This document shows positions 34,186-44,877 of a stretch of DNA of 44,932 nucleotides, one piece after another. Under the pieces are notes generated by a model. It worked only from the letters and a program-made list of their open reading frames with translations. It had not been told where the DNA came from and made no database searches. How positions within the stretch are numbered: the first letter of the stretch is position 1; every line of letters starts with the position of its first letter. This DNA is from Pseudomonadota bacterium (GTDB lineage: Bacteria > Pseudomonadota > Gammaproteobacteria > Burkholderiales > Burkholderiaceae_C). The stretch covers positions 1 through 44,932 of the forward strand of contig JAVHYA010000043.1 in assembly GCA_031119395.1 (NCBI GenBank). The letters are read 5' to 3'. A program made the position numbers and the translations under genes.

Positions 34186-35415
34186 TCAGGCCGGCAGCAG
34201 CGCCGCGTCCAGCCATTCCACCCAGTGCCGCACCGGCAGCGCGGTGCCGCTTTGCAGGTGCGTGATGCAGCCGATGTTGGCCGATGCCACGGCGCGCGGC
34301 TGCAGCTGCGACAGGTGCTCCAGCTTGCGGTCGCGCAGCTGGTAGGCCAGGTCGGGCTGCAGCACCGAGTAGGTGCCGGCCGAGCCGCAGCACAGGTGCG
34401 ATTCGGTGCGCGCCACCTGCACGTCGAAGCCCAGCCGGCGCAGGTGCGTCTCGACGCCGCCCTTGAGCTTCTGCCCGTGCTGCAGGGTGCAGGGCGGGTG
34501 GTAGGCGACGACGCCTTCGGGCGCCCGCACGCGGGCCTGCAACTGCGGCACCAGGTCGGGCAGCAGTTCGCTCAGGTCGCGCGTGAGCGCGCTGATGCGG
34601 CGCGCCTTCTCGGCATAGGCCGGGTCGTGCGCCAGCGTGTGGCCGTACTCGCGCACGGTCACGCCGCAGCCGGAGGCGTTCATGACGATCGCCTCGACCT
34701 CGCCGGCTTCGACATGCGGCCACCAGGCATCGATGTTGGCGCGCATCTGCGTCCTGCCGCCGTCCTGGTCGTTGAGGTGGAACTTCACGGCGCCGCAGCA
34801 GCCGGCCGCGGGCGGAACGACGCACTGGATGCCCGCGGCATCGAGCACGCGCGCCGTGGCGGCGTTGATGTTGGGCGCCATGGCCGGCTGCACGCAGCCG
34901 GCCAGCAGCAGCACCTTGCGCGCATGCTCTCGCGTGGGCCACAGGCCGGGGTCCTGCGGCTCGGGCACCTTGGCCTTGAGCGACGCGGGCAGCAGGCCGC
35001 GCACCGACTGGCCCAGCTTCATCGCCGGCGCGAAGAGCGGTGAAGGCAGGCCCTCCTTGAGCGTCCAGCGCACCGCCTTCTCCATCGCCGGCCGCGGCAC
35101 CTTCTCGTCGACGATCTTGCGGCCGATGTCGACCAGGTGGCCGTACTGCACGCCGCTGGGGCAGGTGGATTCGCAGTTGCGGCAGGTCAGGCAGCGGTCC
35201 AGGTGCAGCTGCGTGGCGCGGGTGGGCTGCTCGCCCTCGAGCACCTGCTTGATGAGGTAGATGCGCCCGCGCGGGCCGTCGAGCTCGTCGCCCAGCAGCT
35301 GGTAGGTGGGACAGGTGGCGGTGCAGAAGCCGCAGTGCACGCACTTGCGCAGGATGGCTTCGGCCTCCCGGCCTTCGGGCGTACCCCGGAATTCGGGCGC
35401 GAGTTCGGTTTGCAT
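34186..35415 (-). CDS. glcF: Glycolate oxidase iron-sulfur subunit
   Basis: 409-aa Fe-S subunit of the membrane-associated glycolate oxidase that oxidises glycolate to glyoxylate. Two 4Fe-4S motifs lie at Cys25/28/31/35 (CVHCGFCTATCP) and Cys75/78/81/85 (CLTCRNCESTCP), followed by two CCG-type heterodisulfide-reductase-like domains (GCCGAVKFH; LCCGSAGTYS). Length fits GlcF (407 aa). It is separated from glcE by a DUF1275 membrane-protein gene on the same strand. Confidence 0.95.
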   Translation of the reverse strand: MQTELAPEFRGTPEGREAEAILRKCVHCGFCTATCPTYQLLGDELDGPRGRIYLIKQVLEGEQPTRATQLHLDRCLTCRNCESTCPSGVQYGHLVDIGRKIVDEKVPRPAMEKAVRWTLKEGLPSPLFAPAMKLGQSVRGLLPASLKAKVPEPQDPGLWPTREHARKVLLLAGCVQPAMAPNINAATARVLDAAGIQCVVPPAAGCCGAVKFHLNDQDGGRTQMRANIDAWWPHVEAGEVEAIVMNASGCGVTVREYGHTLAHDPAYAEKARRISALTRDLSELLPDLVPQLQARVRAPEGVVAYHPPCTLQHGQKLKGGVETHLRRLGFDVQVARTESHLCCGSAGTYSVLQPDLAYQLRDRKLEHLSQLQPRAVASANIGCITHLQSGTALPVRHWVEWLDAALLPA

Positions 35416-35449
35416 GGTGGTCTCGTGGGTGTCGGGAGGCGCGCTCGCG

Positions 35450-36289
35450 CTACGCGGGGGGATGCGGTGGGTCGGGCGCGTCGCCCGATGGGCGCCGCTG
35501 GCGCCGCAGGCGCAGCACGTCCGACACGGCCTGCAGGGCCAGGCGCAGTTCGCGCGAACGCCGCACGTCCTCCAGGAAGGGCGGCAGCGACAGCGACAGC
35601 AGCAGCGCGGCCAGCGGCAGCACGCAGATGAAGCCCAGGTACTTGAAGCCGGCGGCGCCCGCCAGGCCGCCGGCGATGAACATCAGCACCAACCCGCCGA
35701 AGAAGCGCAGCCGCGGGCTGTCGTGCCGCACGCGCTCGCCGTCCGCGCGGTCGCGCCGGTTCCAGTAGAGCATCTTGCCCAGCTCGATGCCCAGGTCGGT
35801 GAGGTTGCCGGTCATGTGCGTGGTGCGCACCTTGCCGGCGGAGGTCTTGGCCGCCAGCGCGTTCTGCAGCCCCATGGTGAAGGACAGCAGCAGCACCGTG
35901 AGCGGCACCGCGAAGGGCGTGTGCCAGGTCAGCGTGAGGGCGCCCATGAGGCCGAAGGGCAGCAGCAGCGCCGCTTCCAGCAGCAGCGGCAGCGCGTAGG
36001 GATGGCGCAGCCGGTGCTGGCGGCCCCAGTTGATCTGGATGGCCGCCACCGCGGCGCCGCAGACGAAGGCCAGGATCGCACCCAGCGCGTTGAGCAGCAG
36101 CGTGGTGTGGCCCAGCACGATGGCGTCGGCGATCTGCGAGGCGAAGCCGGTCATGTGCGAGGTGTACATGTGCAGCACCAGGAAGCCGCCCGCGTTCATC
36201 GCGCCCGCATTGAAGGCGAGCAGCAGCCCCAGCATCCGGTTGGTGGACGGGGCGCGGTGGCGACCGGTCAGGTGGCGCAGGCGTCGCAT
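35450..36289 (-). CDS. DUF1275 (YoaK-like) membrane protein between glcE and glcF
   Basis: 279 aa from the ATG at 36289. Hydrophobic segments follow the DUF1275 layout: LLLAFNAGAMNAGGFLVL, YTSHMTGFASQIAD, LGAILAFVCGAAVAAI, LLEAALLLPFGLMGAL, LLLSFTMGLQNALAAK and THMTGNLTDLGIELGK. Function in the family is unknown; a transporter role is suspected. It sits in the glycolate oxidase locus 34 bp ahead of glcF and is probably cotranscribed. The C-terminus is an Arg/Pro-rich cytoplasmic tail. No clear terminator separates it from its neighbours. Confidence 0.85.
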   Translation of the reverse strand: MRRLRHLTGRHRAPSTNRMLGLLLAFNAGAMNAGGFLVLHMYTSHMTGFASQIADAIVLGHTTLLLNALGAILAFVCGAAVAAIQINWGRQHRLRHPYALPLLLEAALLLPFGLMGALTLTWHTPFAVPLTVLLLSFTMGLQNALAAKTSAGKVRTTHMTGNLTDLGIELGKMLYWNRRDRADGERVRHDSPRLRFFGGLVLMFIAGGLAGAAGFKYLGFICVLPLAALLLSLSLPPFLEDVRRSRELRLALQAVSDVLRLRRQRRPSGDAPDPPHPPA

Positions 36290-36462
36290 GGTGGTGCCGG
36301 GTCGGAAGGCGTGATGAATCCGGCGTGGCCGAGCGGGCTGCGGGAACGCGGCCAATCCAGGCGCAGGGCACCGCCATCGCTTGGGCCATGGCGAGCACTT
36401 GCAACGCAGAGTGGGCGTGTCGGGGCAGGACGAGCGGGCATGGCGGGTTCGTTCACACCTTC

Positions 36463-37599
36463 TCAGTCCAGCAGGCGGCCGGGGTTGAAGATGCCGGCCG
36501 GGTCGAAGCGCTCGCGCAGCGCCTGCTGGATGCGCAGCAGCGCCGGGCTCGGGGTGTCGAAGCGGGGCAGCTTTTCTGCATCGAATCGGGCTGCAGCGCC
36601 CGCCCCATCTGCGCGAGGCGCTATGAAAAGCGTAGCGTGTCCACCGGCGGCACGCGCCGCCTCGCGCACCGTGCCGGCCGCATCGACGGGCAGCGTGTAC
36701 CAGCGCTGGCCGCCGTGCCACTCGACCAGCGGCTGCCCCGGCAAGGCCAGCACCGGCGCGGTCTGCGGCACCGACACGCGCCACAGCGCGAGGCCCTGCG
36801 CCACGGCGTGCGCGAAGAAGGGCAGGCGCTGGTCGCGCAGGGCTGCCCAGTCCTCGGCGGCGTGGGCATGCGCGCGGCGCTCGCCGCCGAGATGCCGGCA
36901 GGCCGATTCGACGGCAGCCACCGCACCGCGCAGGCGCAGCCACAGCACGCCGTCCGGCCCGTCGCCCTGCGGCTGCCAGGCGCTGGCGTTGAGCGGCCAG
37001 GGCTGCCCACCCCAGCCGTGCAGCAGCGTGAGGGCCTCGGCCTGGGTGCAGGCGAATTCGAGCGTGGCTTCGGCCGGCGGCACGGGCAGCACCTTCAGGC
37101 TCACCTCGGTGACGAGCCCGAGTTGCCCCATGGCGCCGGCCAGCACGCGCGAGACGTCGTAGCCGGCCACGTTCTTCATCACCGTGCCGCCGAAGCGCAG
37201 AGGCTCACCTCGCCCGTTGACCATGGCGGCGCCCAGCACGTAGTCGCGCACGCAGCCGACGCTGGCGCGCGAGGGGCCGGACAGCCCGGCGGCCACCATG
37301 CCTCCGACGGTGGCGCGCCCCGCGCCCGGGACATGCGAGAAGTGCGGCGGCTCGAAGGGCAGGCACTGGCGCTGTTCGGCCAGCACGGCCTCCAGCTCGG
37401 CCAGCGGCGTACCGGCACCGACGGTGACGACCAGCTCGCTGGGCTCGTAGTTCAGGATGCCGGCCAGCGGCGCGGTGTCGAGCACCTCGCCCGTGCCGGG
37501 CGTGCCGTAGAAGTCCTTGCTGCCGCCGCCGCGGATGACGAGCGGGGCACGCGCGTCGGCAGCGCGGCGGATGCGTTCGATGAAGGGCTGGAGCTGCAT
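36463..37599 (-). CDS. glcE: Glycolate oxidase FAD-binding subunit
   Basis: 378-aa FAD-binding (FAD_binding_4/PCMH) subunit of glycolate oxidase. Seen: VIRGGGSKDFYG, PSELVVTVGAGTPLAELEAVLAE, GRATVGGMVAAGLSGP, MKNVAGYDVSRVLAGAMGQLG and C-terminal FDPAGIFNPGRL. Length is longer than the E. coli subunit (350 aa). Part of the excess is a segment after GGHATLF (about residues 319-345), where a GCTATC-type repeat at 36570-36636 is read in frame. The start lies 5 bp after the glcD stop. Heterotrimer with GlcD and GlcF. Confidence 0.92.
   Translation of the reverse strand: MQLQPFIERIRRAADARAPLVIRGGGSKDFYGTPGTGEVLDTAPLAGILNYEPSELVVTVGAGTPLAELEAVLAEQRQCLPFEPPHFSHVPGAGRATVGGMVAAGLSGPSRASVGCVRDYVLGAAMVNGRGEPLRFGGTVMKNVAGYDVSRVLAGAMGQLGLVTEVSLKVLPVPPAEATLEFACTQAEALTLLHGWGGQPWPLNASAWQPQGDGPDGVLWLRLRGAVAAVESACRHLGGERRAHAHAAEDWAALRDQRLPFFAHAVAQGLALWRVSVPQTAPVLALPGQPLVEWHGGQRWYTLPVDAAGTVREAARAAGGHATLFIAPRADGAGAAARFDAEKLPRFDTPSPALLRIQQALRERFDPAGIFNPGRLLD
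36570..36636 (-). repeat. GCTATC-type repeat inside glcE
   Basis: Minus-strand reading: GCTACGCTTTTCATAGC, then GCCTCGCGCAGATG, GGGCGGGCGCTGCAGCCC and GATTCGAT. It is close to the intergenic copy at 8675-8730. It encodes a stretch near APRADGAGAAARFD of GlcE that lies in a region of length variation, consistent with an in-frame insertion. Confidence 0.65.
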
Positions 37600-37604
37600 G
37601 CGGT

Positions 37605-39107
37605 TCAGAACCTCGGCAGCTCGGGATGCGGCAGCACGCCCCCGCGCACCACCTGCTTGCCGTACTCGGCGCAGCGCGACAGCGTGGGGATCACCTTGCC
37701 CGGGTTGAGCGTGCCGGCGGGATCGAAGGCGGCCTTGATGGCGAGCATCTGCGCGTTCTCCTCGGGCGTGAACTGCACGCACATGCTGTTGAGCTTCTCC
37801 ACGCCCACGCCGTGCTCGCCCGAGACGGTGCCGCCCATGGCGACGCTGGTCTCGAGGATGTCGGCGCCGAAGAGTTCGCAGCGGTGCAGCTCGTCGGGGT
37901 CGTTGGCGTCGAAGAGCACCAGCGGGTGCAGGTTGCCGTCGCCCGCGTGGAAGACGTTGCAGCAGCGCAGGTTGTATGTCTTCTCCATCTCCTGGATGGC
38001 CAGCAGGATGTCGGCCAGGCGCTTGCGCGGGATGGTCGAGTCCAGGCACATGTAGTCGGGGCTGATGCGGCCCGAGGCGGGGAACGCGTTCTTGCGCCCG
38101 CTCCAGAACTTCAGGCGTTCCTCCTCGCTCTCGCTGCACTGGATGGCGGTGGCGCCGGCGGCGCGCAGCACCTCGGTCATGCGGCCGATCTCCTCCTCGA
38201 CCTCCTCGGGCGTGCCGTCGGACTCGCACAGCAGGATGGCCGCCGCATCGAGGTCGTAGCCGGCATGGACGAAGTCCTCCACGGCGGCGGTCATGGGCTT
38301 GTCCATCATCTCCAGCCCCGCCGGAATGATGCCGGCCGCGATGACGGCGGCCACCGCATCGCCGGCCTTGCGCACATCGTCGAAGCTGGCCATGATGCAG
38401 CGCGCGAGCTGCGGCCTGGGCACCAGCTTGACCGTCACCTCGGTGGTGACGGCCAGCATGCCTTCGCTGCCGACCACCAGCGGCAGCAGATCGAGGCCGG
38501 CGCAGTCCAGGGCGCCGCTGCCGAACTCGACGGCCTCGCCCTCGGCCGTGAAGCCGCGCACGCGCAGCACGTTGTGCAGCGTCAGGCCGTACTTCAGGCA
38601 GTGCACGCCGCCCGAGTTCTCGGCCACGTTGCCGCCGATGGTGCAGGCGATCTGGCTCGACGGGTCGGGCGCGTAGTAGAGGTTGAAGGGCGCGGCCGCC
38701 TCGCTGATGGCGAGGTTGCGCACGCCGCACTGCACGGTGGCCGTGCGGCTCACCGGGTCGATCGCGAGGATGCGGTTGAACTTCGCGAGCGAGAGCGTCA
38801 CGCCCTCGGCATGGGGCATGGCGCCGCCCGACAGCCCCGTGCCCGCGCCGCGCGCCACCACCGGCACGCCCAGCCCGTGGCAGGCCTTGAGCACGGCAGC
38901 CACCTGCGCCTCGGTCTCGGGCAGCGCCACCACCAGCGGGCGCTGGCGGTACGCGGTGAGCCCGTCGCACTCGTAGGGCACGGTGTCCTCGGACTGCCAG
39001 AGCAGCGCATGCGAAGGCAAATGGGCCTGCAGCGCCCGCACCACCTGCGACTGGCGCTCCGATTTCTGTAGCACGCGCTGCTCGGGCGCGGTGAGGGGGG
39101 CATTCAT
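37605..39107 (-). CDS. glcD: Glycolate oxidase subunit GlcD (FAD-linked)
   Basis: 500-aa FAD-linked oxidase. The FAD_binding_4 domain (about residues 55-200) contains PVVARGAGTGLSGGAMP and IGGNVAENSGGVHCLKYG; the C-terminal oxidase domain contains CNVFHAGDGNLHPLVLFD and VSGEHGVGVEKL. E. coli GlcD is 499 aa. The ATG at 39107 lies in GGCATTCAT (minus strand). It is followed closely by glcE and preceded 53 bp upstream by the permease gene, giving a permease-D-E-(DUF1275)-F order on the minus strand. Confidence 0.95.
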   Translation of the reverse strand: MNAPLTAPEQRVLQKSERQSQVVRALQAHLPSHALLWQSEDTVPYECDGLTAYRQRPLVVALPETEAQVAAVLKACHGLGVPVVARGAGTGLSGGAMPHAEGVTLSLAKFNRILAIDPVSRTATVQCGVRNLAISEAAAPFNLYYAPDPSSQIACTIGGNVAENSGGVHCLKYGLTLHNVLRVRGFTAEGEAVEFGSGALDCAGLDLLPLVVGSEGMLAVTTEVTVKLVPRPQLARCIMASFDDVRKAGDAVAAVIAAGIIPAGLEMMDKPMTAAVEDFVHAGYDLDAAAILLCESDGTPEEVEEEIGRMTEVLRAAGATAIQCSESEEERLKFWSGRKNAFPASGRISPDYMCLDSTIPRKRLADILLAIQEMEKTYNLRCCNVFHAGDGNLHPLVLFDANDPDELHRCELFGADILETSVAMGGTVSGEHGVGVEKLNSMCVQFTPEENAQMLAIKAAFDPAGTLNPGKVIPTLSRCAEYGKQVVRGGVLPHPELPRF

Positions 39108-39160
39108 CGTGGAACCTCTCGGACGCCAGCGCGCGCGGCGCGCCGGCTTCAGGTGAACGC

Positions 39161-40822
<1,662 letters not shown>

Positions 40823-40982
40823 GGCCGTGTCTCCGGTGATGTTGTGAATCGTTGTAGGACGCCCCGTGCGCCCGCGTGCGTGTGTCGCACACCGCACTGT
40901 CGCGCCGGCGGCCGCGCGCGGCAAGCCCGCCCGGCCCGTCGGCACTGTAGGCGTGCCGCCGGGCCGGGCATTTGAAGTTTCT

Positions 40983-41897
40983 TCAGCGCGGGTTTGAGAT
41001 TTTTTCGCGACCGGGCGGGACATCCCGATGCAGGAGCCAGTCGACGAAGGCCGCGCATTCCCAGCGCTCCAGGGTGCCGGGCCGCCAGCAGATGTAATTG
41101 GCGTGGGGTGACGGGGCGGTGCGCGAGCTCAGGCGCACCAGGCGGCCGCTGTCGAACCAGGCCGCGGCCATCTCCGTGCGCACGAGCGCCACGCCGAAGC
41201 CGCTGGCCGCGGCGTCGTAGACCAGGCCCAGGTCGTTGAACTGGGCGCCGCGCTGCGGCTCGGGCAGCGCCACCCCGCAGGCCGCGAACCAGGTGCTCCA
41301 GGGCTCCAGCGGGCTGCGGATCAGGCGCGCCTGGGCCAGTTCGGCCTCGGTGTCGAAGTTGGCGAACGGGCCGTGCTCGCTGAGGTAGCCCGGGCTGCAG
41401 GCGGGCGTGACCTCGTCGGGGTTGACGACGCGCCACTCGCGGTCGGTGTAGTTGCCGGTGCCGTAGCGCACCTCGAGGTCGGTCTCCTCGGCCGTCACGT
41501 CCATCAGCGGAATGGACACCTGCAGCGTGAGCTCGACCTCGGGGTAGGCGGTGCGGAAGGTCTCCAGCCGCGGCATGACGTAGGTGCGCGCGAAGGTGGG
41601 CGTGACCGCCACCCGCAGCCGGGTGAGGGGCTGCGCCGCATCGCGCGCGGGCAGGCGCTGGAAGGCGGCCAGCCCGGCCCGCACGTTGGCCAGGTAGGCG
41701 ACGCCTTCGGCGGTGAGCGTGAAGTCGCCGCGCGCGAAGAGCTTGAAGCCCACGTGCGCCTCGAGCTGGCGCACGCGATGGCTCACGGCGCTGACGGTGA
41801 CGCACAGCTCGTCGGCCGTGCGGCTGGCGCTGCGCAGGCGCGCCAGGGCCTCGAAGGTGACGAGGCACTGGATCGGCGGGATGGAGCGGAAGGACAT
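40983..41897 (-). CDS. LysR-family regulator, GcvA-like
   Basis: 304-aa LysR-type transcription factor. The N-terminal winged helix (residues 1-60) has IQCLVTFEALARLRSASRTADEL and VSAVSHRVRQLEAHVGFKLFAR; the co-inducer domain follows (LRVAVTPTFARTYVMPRL). GcvA-type members share the SFRSIPP opening and the WSTWF segment. It lies upstream of the permease-glcDEF genes on the same strand, 160 bp away, and just after the SMP-30 gene, so either set could be its target. No clear T-N11-A operator was identified in the 160-bp gap. Confidence 0.88.
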   Translation of the reverse strand: MSFRSIPPIQCLVTFEALARLRSASRTADELCVTVSAVSHRVRQLEAHVGFKLFARGDFTLTAEGVAYLANVRAGLAAFQRLPARDAAQPLTRLRVAVTPTFARTYVMPRLETFRTAYPEVELTLQVSIPLMDVTAEETDLEVRYGTGNYTDREWRVVNPDEVTPACSPGYLSEHGPFANFDTEAELAQARLIRSPLEPWSTWFAACGVALPEPQRGAQFNDLGLVYDAAASGFGVALVRTEMAAAWFDSGRLVRLSSRTAPSPHANYICWRPGTLERWECAAFVDWLLHRDVPPGREKISNPR

Positions 41898-41912
41898 GCG
41901 CGGCGGGGCGCT

Positions 41913-42824
41913 TCAGTCTTCGAAGAAATCGACCGGCCGACCGGCCGCTTCGGTGCGGGCGAAGAGCACCTGGCCGGACGCGGGCATGCGCGCCAGCTCG
42001 TCGGCCGGCCGGCCCTTGCGCGCGCTGGTGACGAAGAGCGTGCGCAGGTCCTCGCCGCCGAAGCAGGGCATGGTGGGGCACTGCACCGGCACCGGCCAGG
42101 CGTGGACGGTGCGGCCCTGCAGGTCGAGCTGCTGCAGCTGGGCGCCTTCGTACATGGCCGCCCAGTAGCCGCCCTGCGCATCGAGCGTGGCGCCGTCCGG
42201 CCGGCCGCCGTAGGGCACGCCGGCTGCCGCGGCCTCGGCCTTGTCCTCGAAGCGGCGCCACACGCGCGAGGCGCCGAGCCGGTTGTCACCCGCCTCCCAG
42301 TCCCAGGCGCGGATCGCATGCGAGGGCGTGTCGACCCAGTAGAGCGTGCCGCCGTCGAAGGCCAGGCCGTTGGCCGTGAGTGCGTCGTTGGCCATCGGCT
42401 GCAATGCGCCGGGCCGCGGCCCGCGCGGGTCGAGGCAGTACAGGGTGGCGGTGCGCTCGGTCTTGGGTTCGTGCAGCGTGCCGGCCCAGAAGCGCCCGCG
42501 CGGGTCGCACTTGCCGTCGTTGAAGCGCAGCGCCGCAGGATCGTGCAGCGCCGGCGCCATCAAGGTGAGCGCGCCGCCCCATTCGCGTGCCCGGTAGACG
42601 CCGTCGCGCAGCGCGACGACCAGGCCGCCGCTGCGGGCGGGGGCGATGCAGCCCGGCTCCTGCGGCATGGCCCAGCGCTCCACGGCGGCGGCCGGCCCGA
42701 TGGCGCCGCGGGTGCGCAGGACGGCCTTGCCGGCGATGTCGACCCAGTAGAGGGATTGTTCGTGGGGATGCCAGAACGGCGATTCGCCGAGCTCGCAGGT
42801 GCTGTTGTCGAGGGCGGTCCACAT
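41913..42824 (-). CDS. SMP-30/gluconolactonase/LRE family protein
   Basis: 303-aa six-bladed beta-propeller lactonase family member. The metal-binding Glu14 is in CELGESPFWHP; other ligands are expected from the Asn in NDGKCDPRGRFWAGTL, the Asn in NDALTANGLAFD, and the Asp in RPDGATLDAQGGYWAA. Family members hydrolyse aldonolactones. It precedes the LysR gene by 15 bp on the same strand and is probably cotranscribed. The substrate sugar lactone is unknown. Confidence 0.9.
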   Translation of the reverse strand: MWTALDNSTCELGESPFWHPHEQSLYWVDIAGKAVLRTRGAIGPAAAVERWAMPQEPGCIAPARSGGLVVALRDGVYRAREWGGALTLMAPALHDPAALRFNDGKCDPRGRFWAGTLHEPKTERTATLYCLDPRGPRPGALQPMANDALTANGLAFDGGTLYWVDTPSHAIRAWDWEAGDNRLGASRVWRRFEDKAEAAAAGVPYGGRPDGATLDAQGGYWAAMYEGAQLQQLDLQGRTVHAWPVPVQCPTMPCFGGEDLRTLFVTSARKGRPADELARMPASGQVLFARTEAAGRPVDFFED

Positions 42825-42887
42825 GCGGGCTATTGTGGCCCCAGGCGCAGGTCACGGGCGCGCGCCGCGCCCGCGGCCCGCCGACAC

Positions 42888-42922
42888 AAAAAAAGGCCCG
42901 CTGGCGCAAGCGCTGGCGGGCC
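42888..42922 (-). terminator. Intrinsic terminator of glnK-amtB
   Basis: On the minus strand, GGCCCGCCAGCGC and GCGCCAGCGGGCC form a long hairpin directly followed by seven T residues (A-run at 42888-42894). It lies about 100 bp after the amtB stop. The intervening 3' region also holds a small CCAAAG/CTTTGG hairpin. Confidence 0.82.
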
Positions 42923-43022
42923 GAACATCCAAAGGAGACTCTCGCTAAAACTCTTTGGTGATCCGTTCTGTGTAGGTTGCCGGCCACCGGCGGGCCCGCC
43001 GAAGCGGCCCGCCCGTGGTCGA

Positions 43023-44438
43023 TCAGCGGTTGTAGGCGGTTTCGCCGTGGGACGTGATGTCGAGGCCTTCGCGCTCTTCTTCTTCCGTCACACGCAGGCC
43101 CACGGTCAGGTCGGCGATCTTGTAGGCGATGAACGCCACGACGCCCGACCACACGATGGTGAACAGCACGCTCTTGACCTGGATCCAGACCTGGCCGCCC
43201 ATGCTGAAGGTGTCGGGGGTGGGGCCGCCCGTGCCGCCCAGGCTCTGCGCAGCGAACACGCCGGTCAGGATGGCACCGACGATGCCGCCCACGCCGTGGA
43301 CGCCGAACACGTCGAAGGCGTCGTCGGCCTTGAGCATGCGCTTGAGGCCACCCACGCCCCACAGGCAGACGAAGCCGGCGATGATGCCCAGCACGATCGA
43401 ACCCATCGGGCCGACGAAGCCGGCGGCCGGCGTGACGGCCACGAGGCCGGCGACGGCGCCCGAGGCGGCACCCAGCATCGAGGCCTTGCCCTTGTGCATC
43501 GCTTCGCCCAGGATCCAGGCGAGGGCCGCGGCGGCGGTGGCCAGCACGGTGTTCACGAAGGCCAGGCCGGCCTGTGCGTTGGCGGCGCCAGCGGAGCCGG
43601 CGTTGAAGCCGAACCAGCCCACCCACAGCAGCGAGGCACCGACCATGGTCAGCGTCAGCGAGTGCGGCGTGAAGGCTTCCTTGCCGAAGCCGATGCGCTT
43701 GCCCACCATGTAGGCGCCCACCAGGCCGGCGATACCGGCGTTGATGTGCACCACGGTGCCGCCCGCGAAGTCGAGCGCGCCGTCCTTGGCCAGCAGGCCG
43801 CCGCCCCACACGATGTGGGCCATCGGCAGGTAGCTGAAGGTGAACCACAGCACCGAGAACACCAGCACGCCGGAGAACTTGGCGCGCTCGGCGAAGGCGC
43901 CGACGATCAGCGCCACGGTGATGGCGGCGAAGGTGCCCTGGAAGGCGATGAACACGTACTCGGGGATGGTCGTCAGCGCGCCGAAGGTCTCCTGGGTCAC
44001 GCCCTTGAGGAAGATCTTGTCGAGCGTGCCGAAGAAGCTGCCCTCACCCGTGAACGCGATGGTGTAGCCGTAGATGGCCCACAGCACGCTGATGAGCGAG
44101 AAGATCACGAAGACCTGCATCAGCACCGACAGCATGTTCTTGGAGCGGCCCAGGCCGCCGTAGAACAGGGCCAGGCCGGGGATGGTCATCAGGATGACCA
44201 GCAGCGTGGAGGTCAGCATCCAGGCGGTGTCGCCGGAATCGATCTTGGGTGCGGGCGCGGCGGCCGGGGCGGCAGCGGGTGCGGCAGCAGCGGGCGCGGC
44301 GGCCGCCGGGGCGGCAGCCGGTGCGGGCGCGGCGGCGGCCGGTGCCTCGGCGGCGGGCGCCGCGGTCTGCGCGAAGCTGGTCACGCCGGCGGTGAGCACG
44401 CTCAGGCCGAGCGCGAGGGATACAAGCAGTTTTTTCAT
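43023..44438 (-). CDS. amtB: Ammonium transporter
   Basis: 471-aa Amt/Mep/Rh channel conducting ammonium. The signal peptide MKKLLVSLALGLSVLTAGV ends near SFAQ. A 40-residue Ala/Pro repeat (about 25-65) links it to the 11-helix core. The twin pore histidines are in VVHINAGIAGLVGAYM and FGVHGVGGIVGA. The C-terminal cytoplasmic tail ends VTEEEEREGLDITSHGETAYNR, the GlnK-contact region. ATG at 44438; an in-frame extension upstream lacks a signal peptide. It follows glnK by 34 bp. Confidence 0.95.
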   Translation of the reverse strand: MKKLLVSLALGLSVLTAGVTSFAQTAAPAAEAPAAAAPAPAAAPAAAAPAAAAPAAAPAAAPAPKIDSGDTAWMLTSTLLVILMTIPGLALFYGGLGRSKNMLSVLMQVFVIFSLISVLWAIYGYTIAFTGEGSFFGTLDKIFLKGVTQETFGALTTIPEYVFIAFQGTFAAITVALIVGAFAERAKFSGVLVFSVLWFTFSYLPMAHIVWGGGLLAKDGALDFAGGTVVHINAGIAGLVGAYMVGKRIGFGKEAFTPHSLTLTMVGASLLWVGWFGFNAGSAGAANAQAGLAFVNTVLATAAAALAWILGEAMHKGKASMLGAASGAVAGLVAVTPAAGFVGPMGSIVLGIIAGFVCLWGVGGLKRMLKADDAFDVFGVHGVGGIVGAILTGVFAAQSLGGTGGPTPDTFSMGGQVWIQVKSVLFTIVWSGVVAFIAYKIADLTVGLRVTEEEEREGLDITSHGETAYNR

Positions 44439-44472
44439 GTCGATGTGCTCTCTTGTGCCTTCTTCTTTGTTG

Positions 44473-44877
<405 letters not shown>

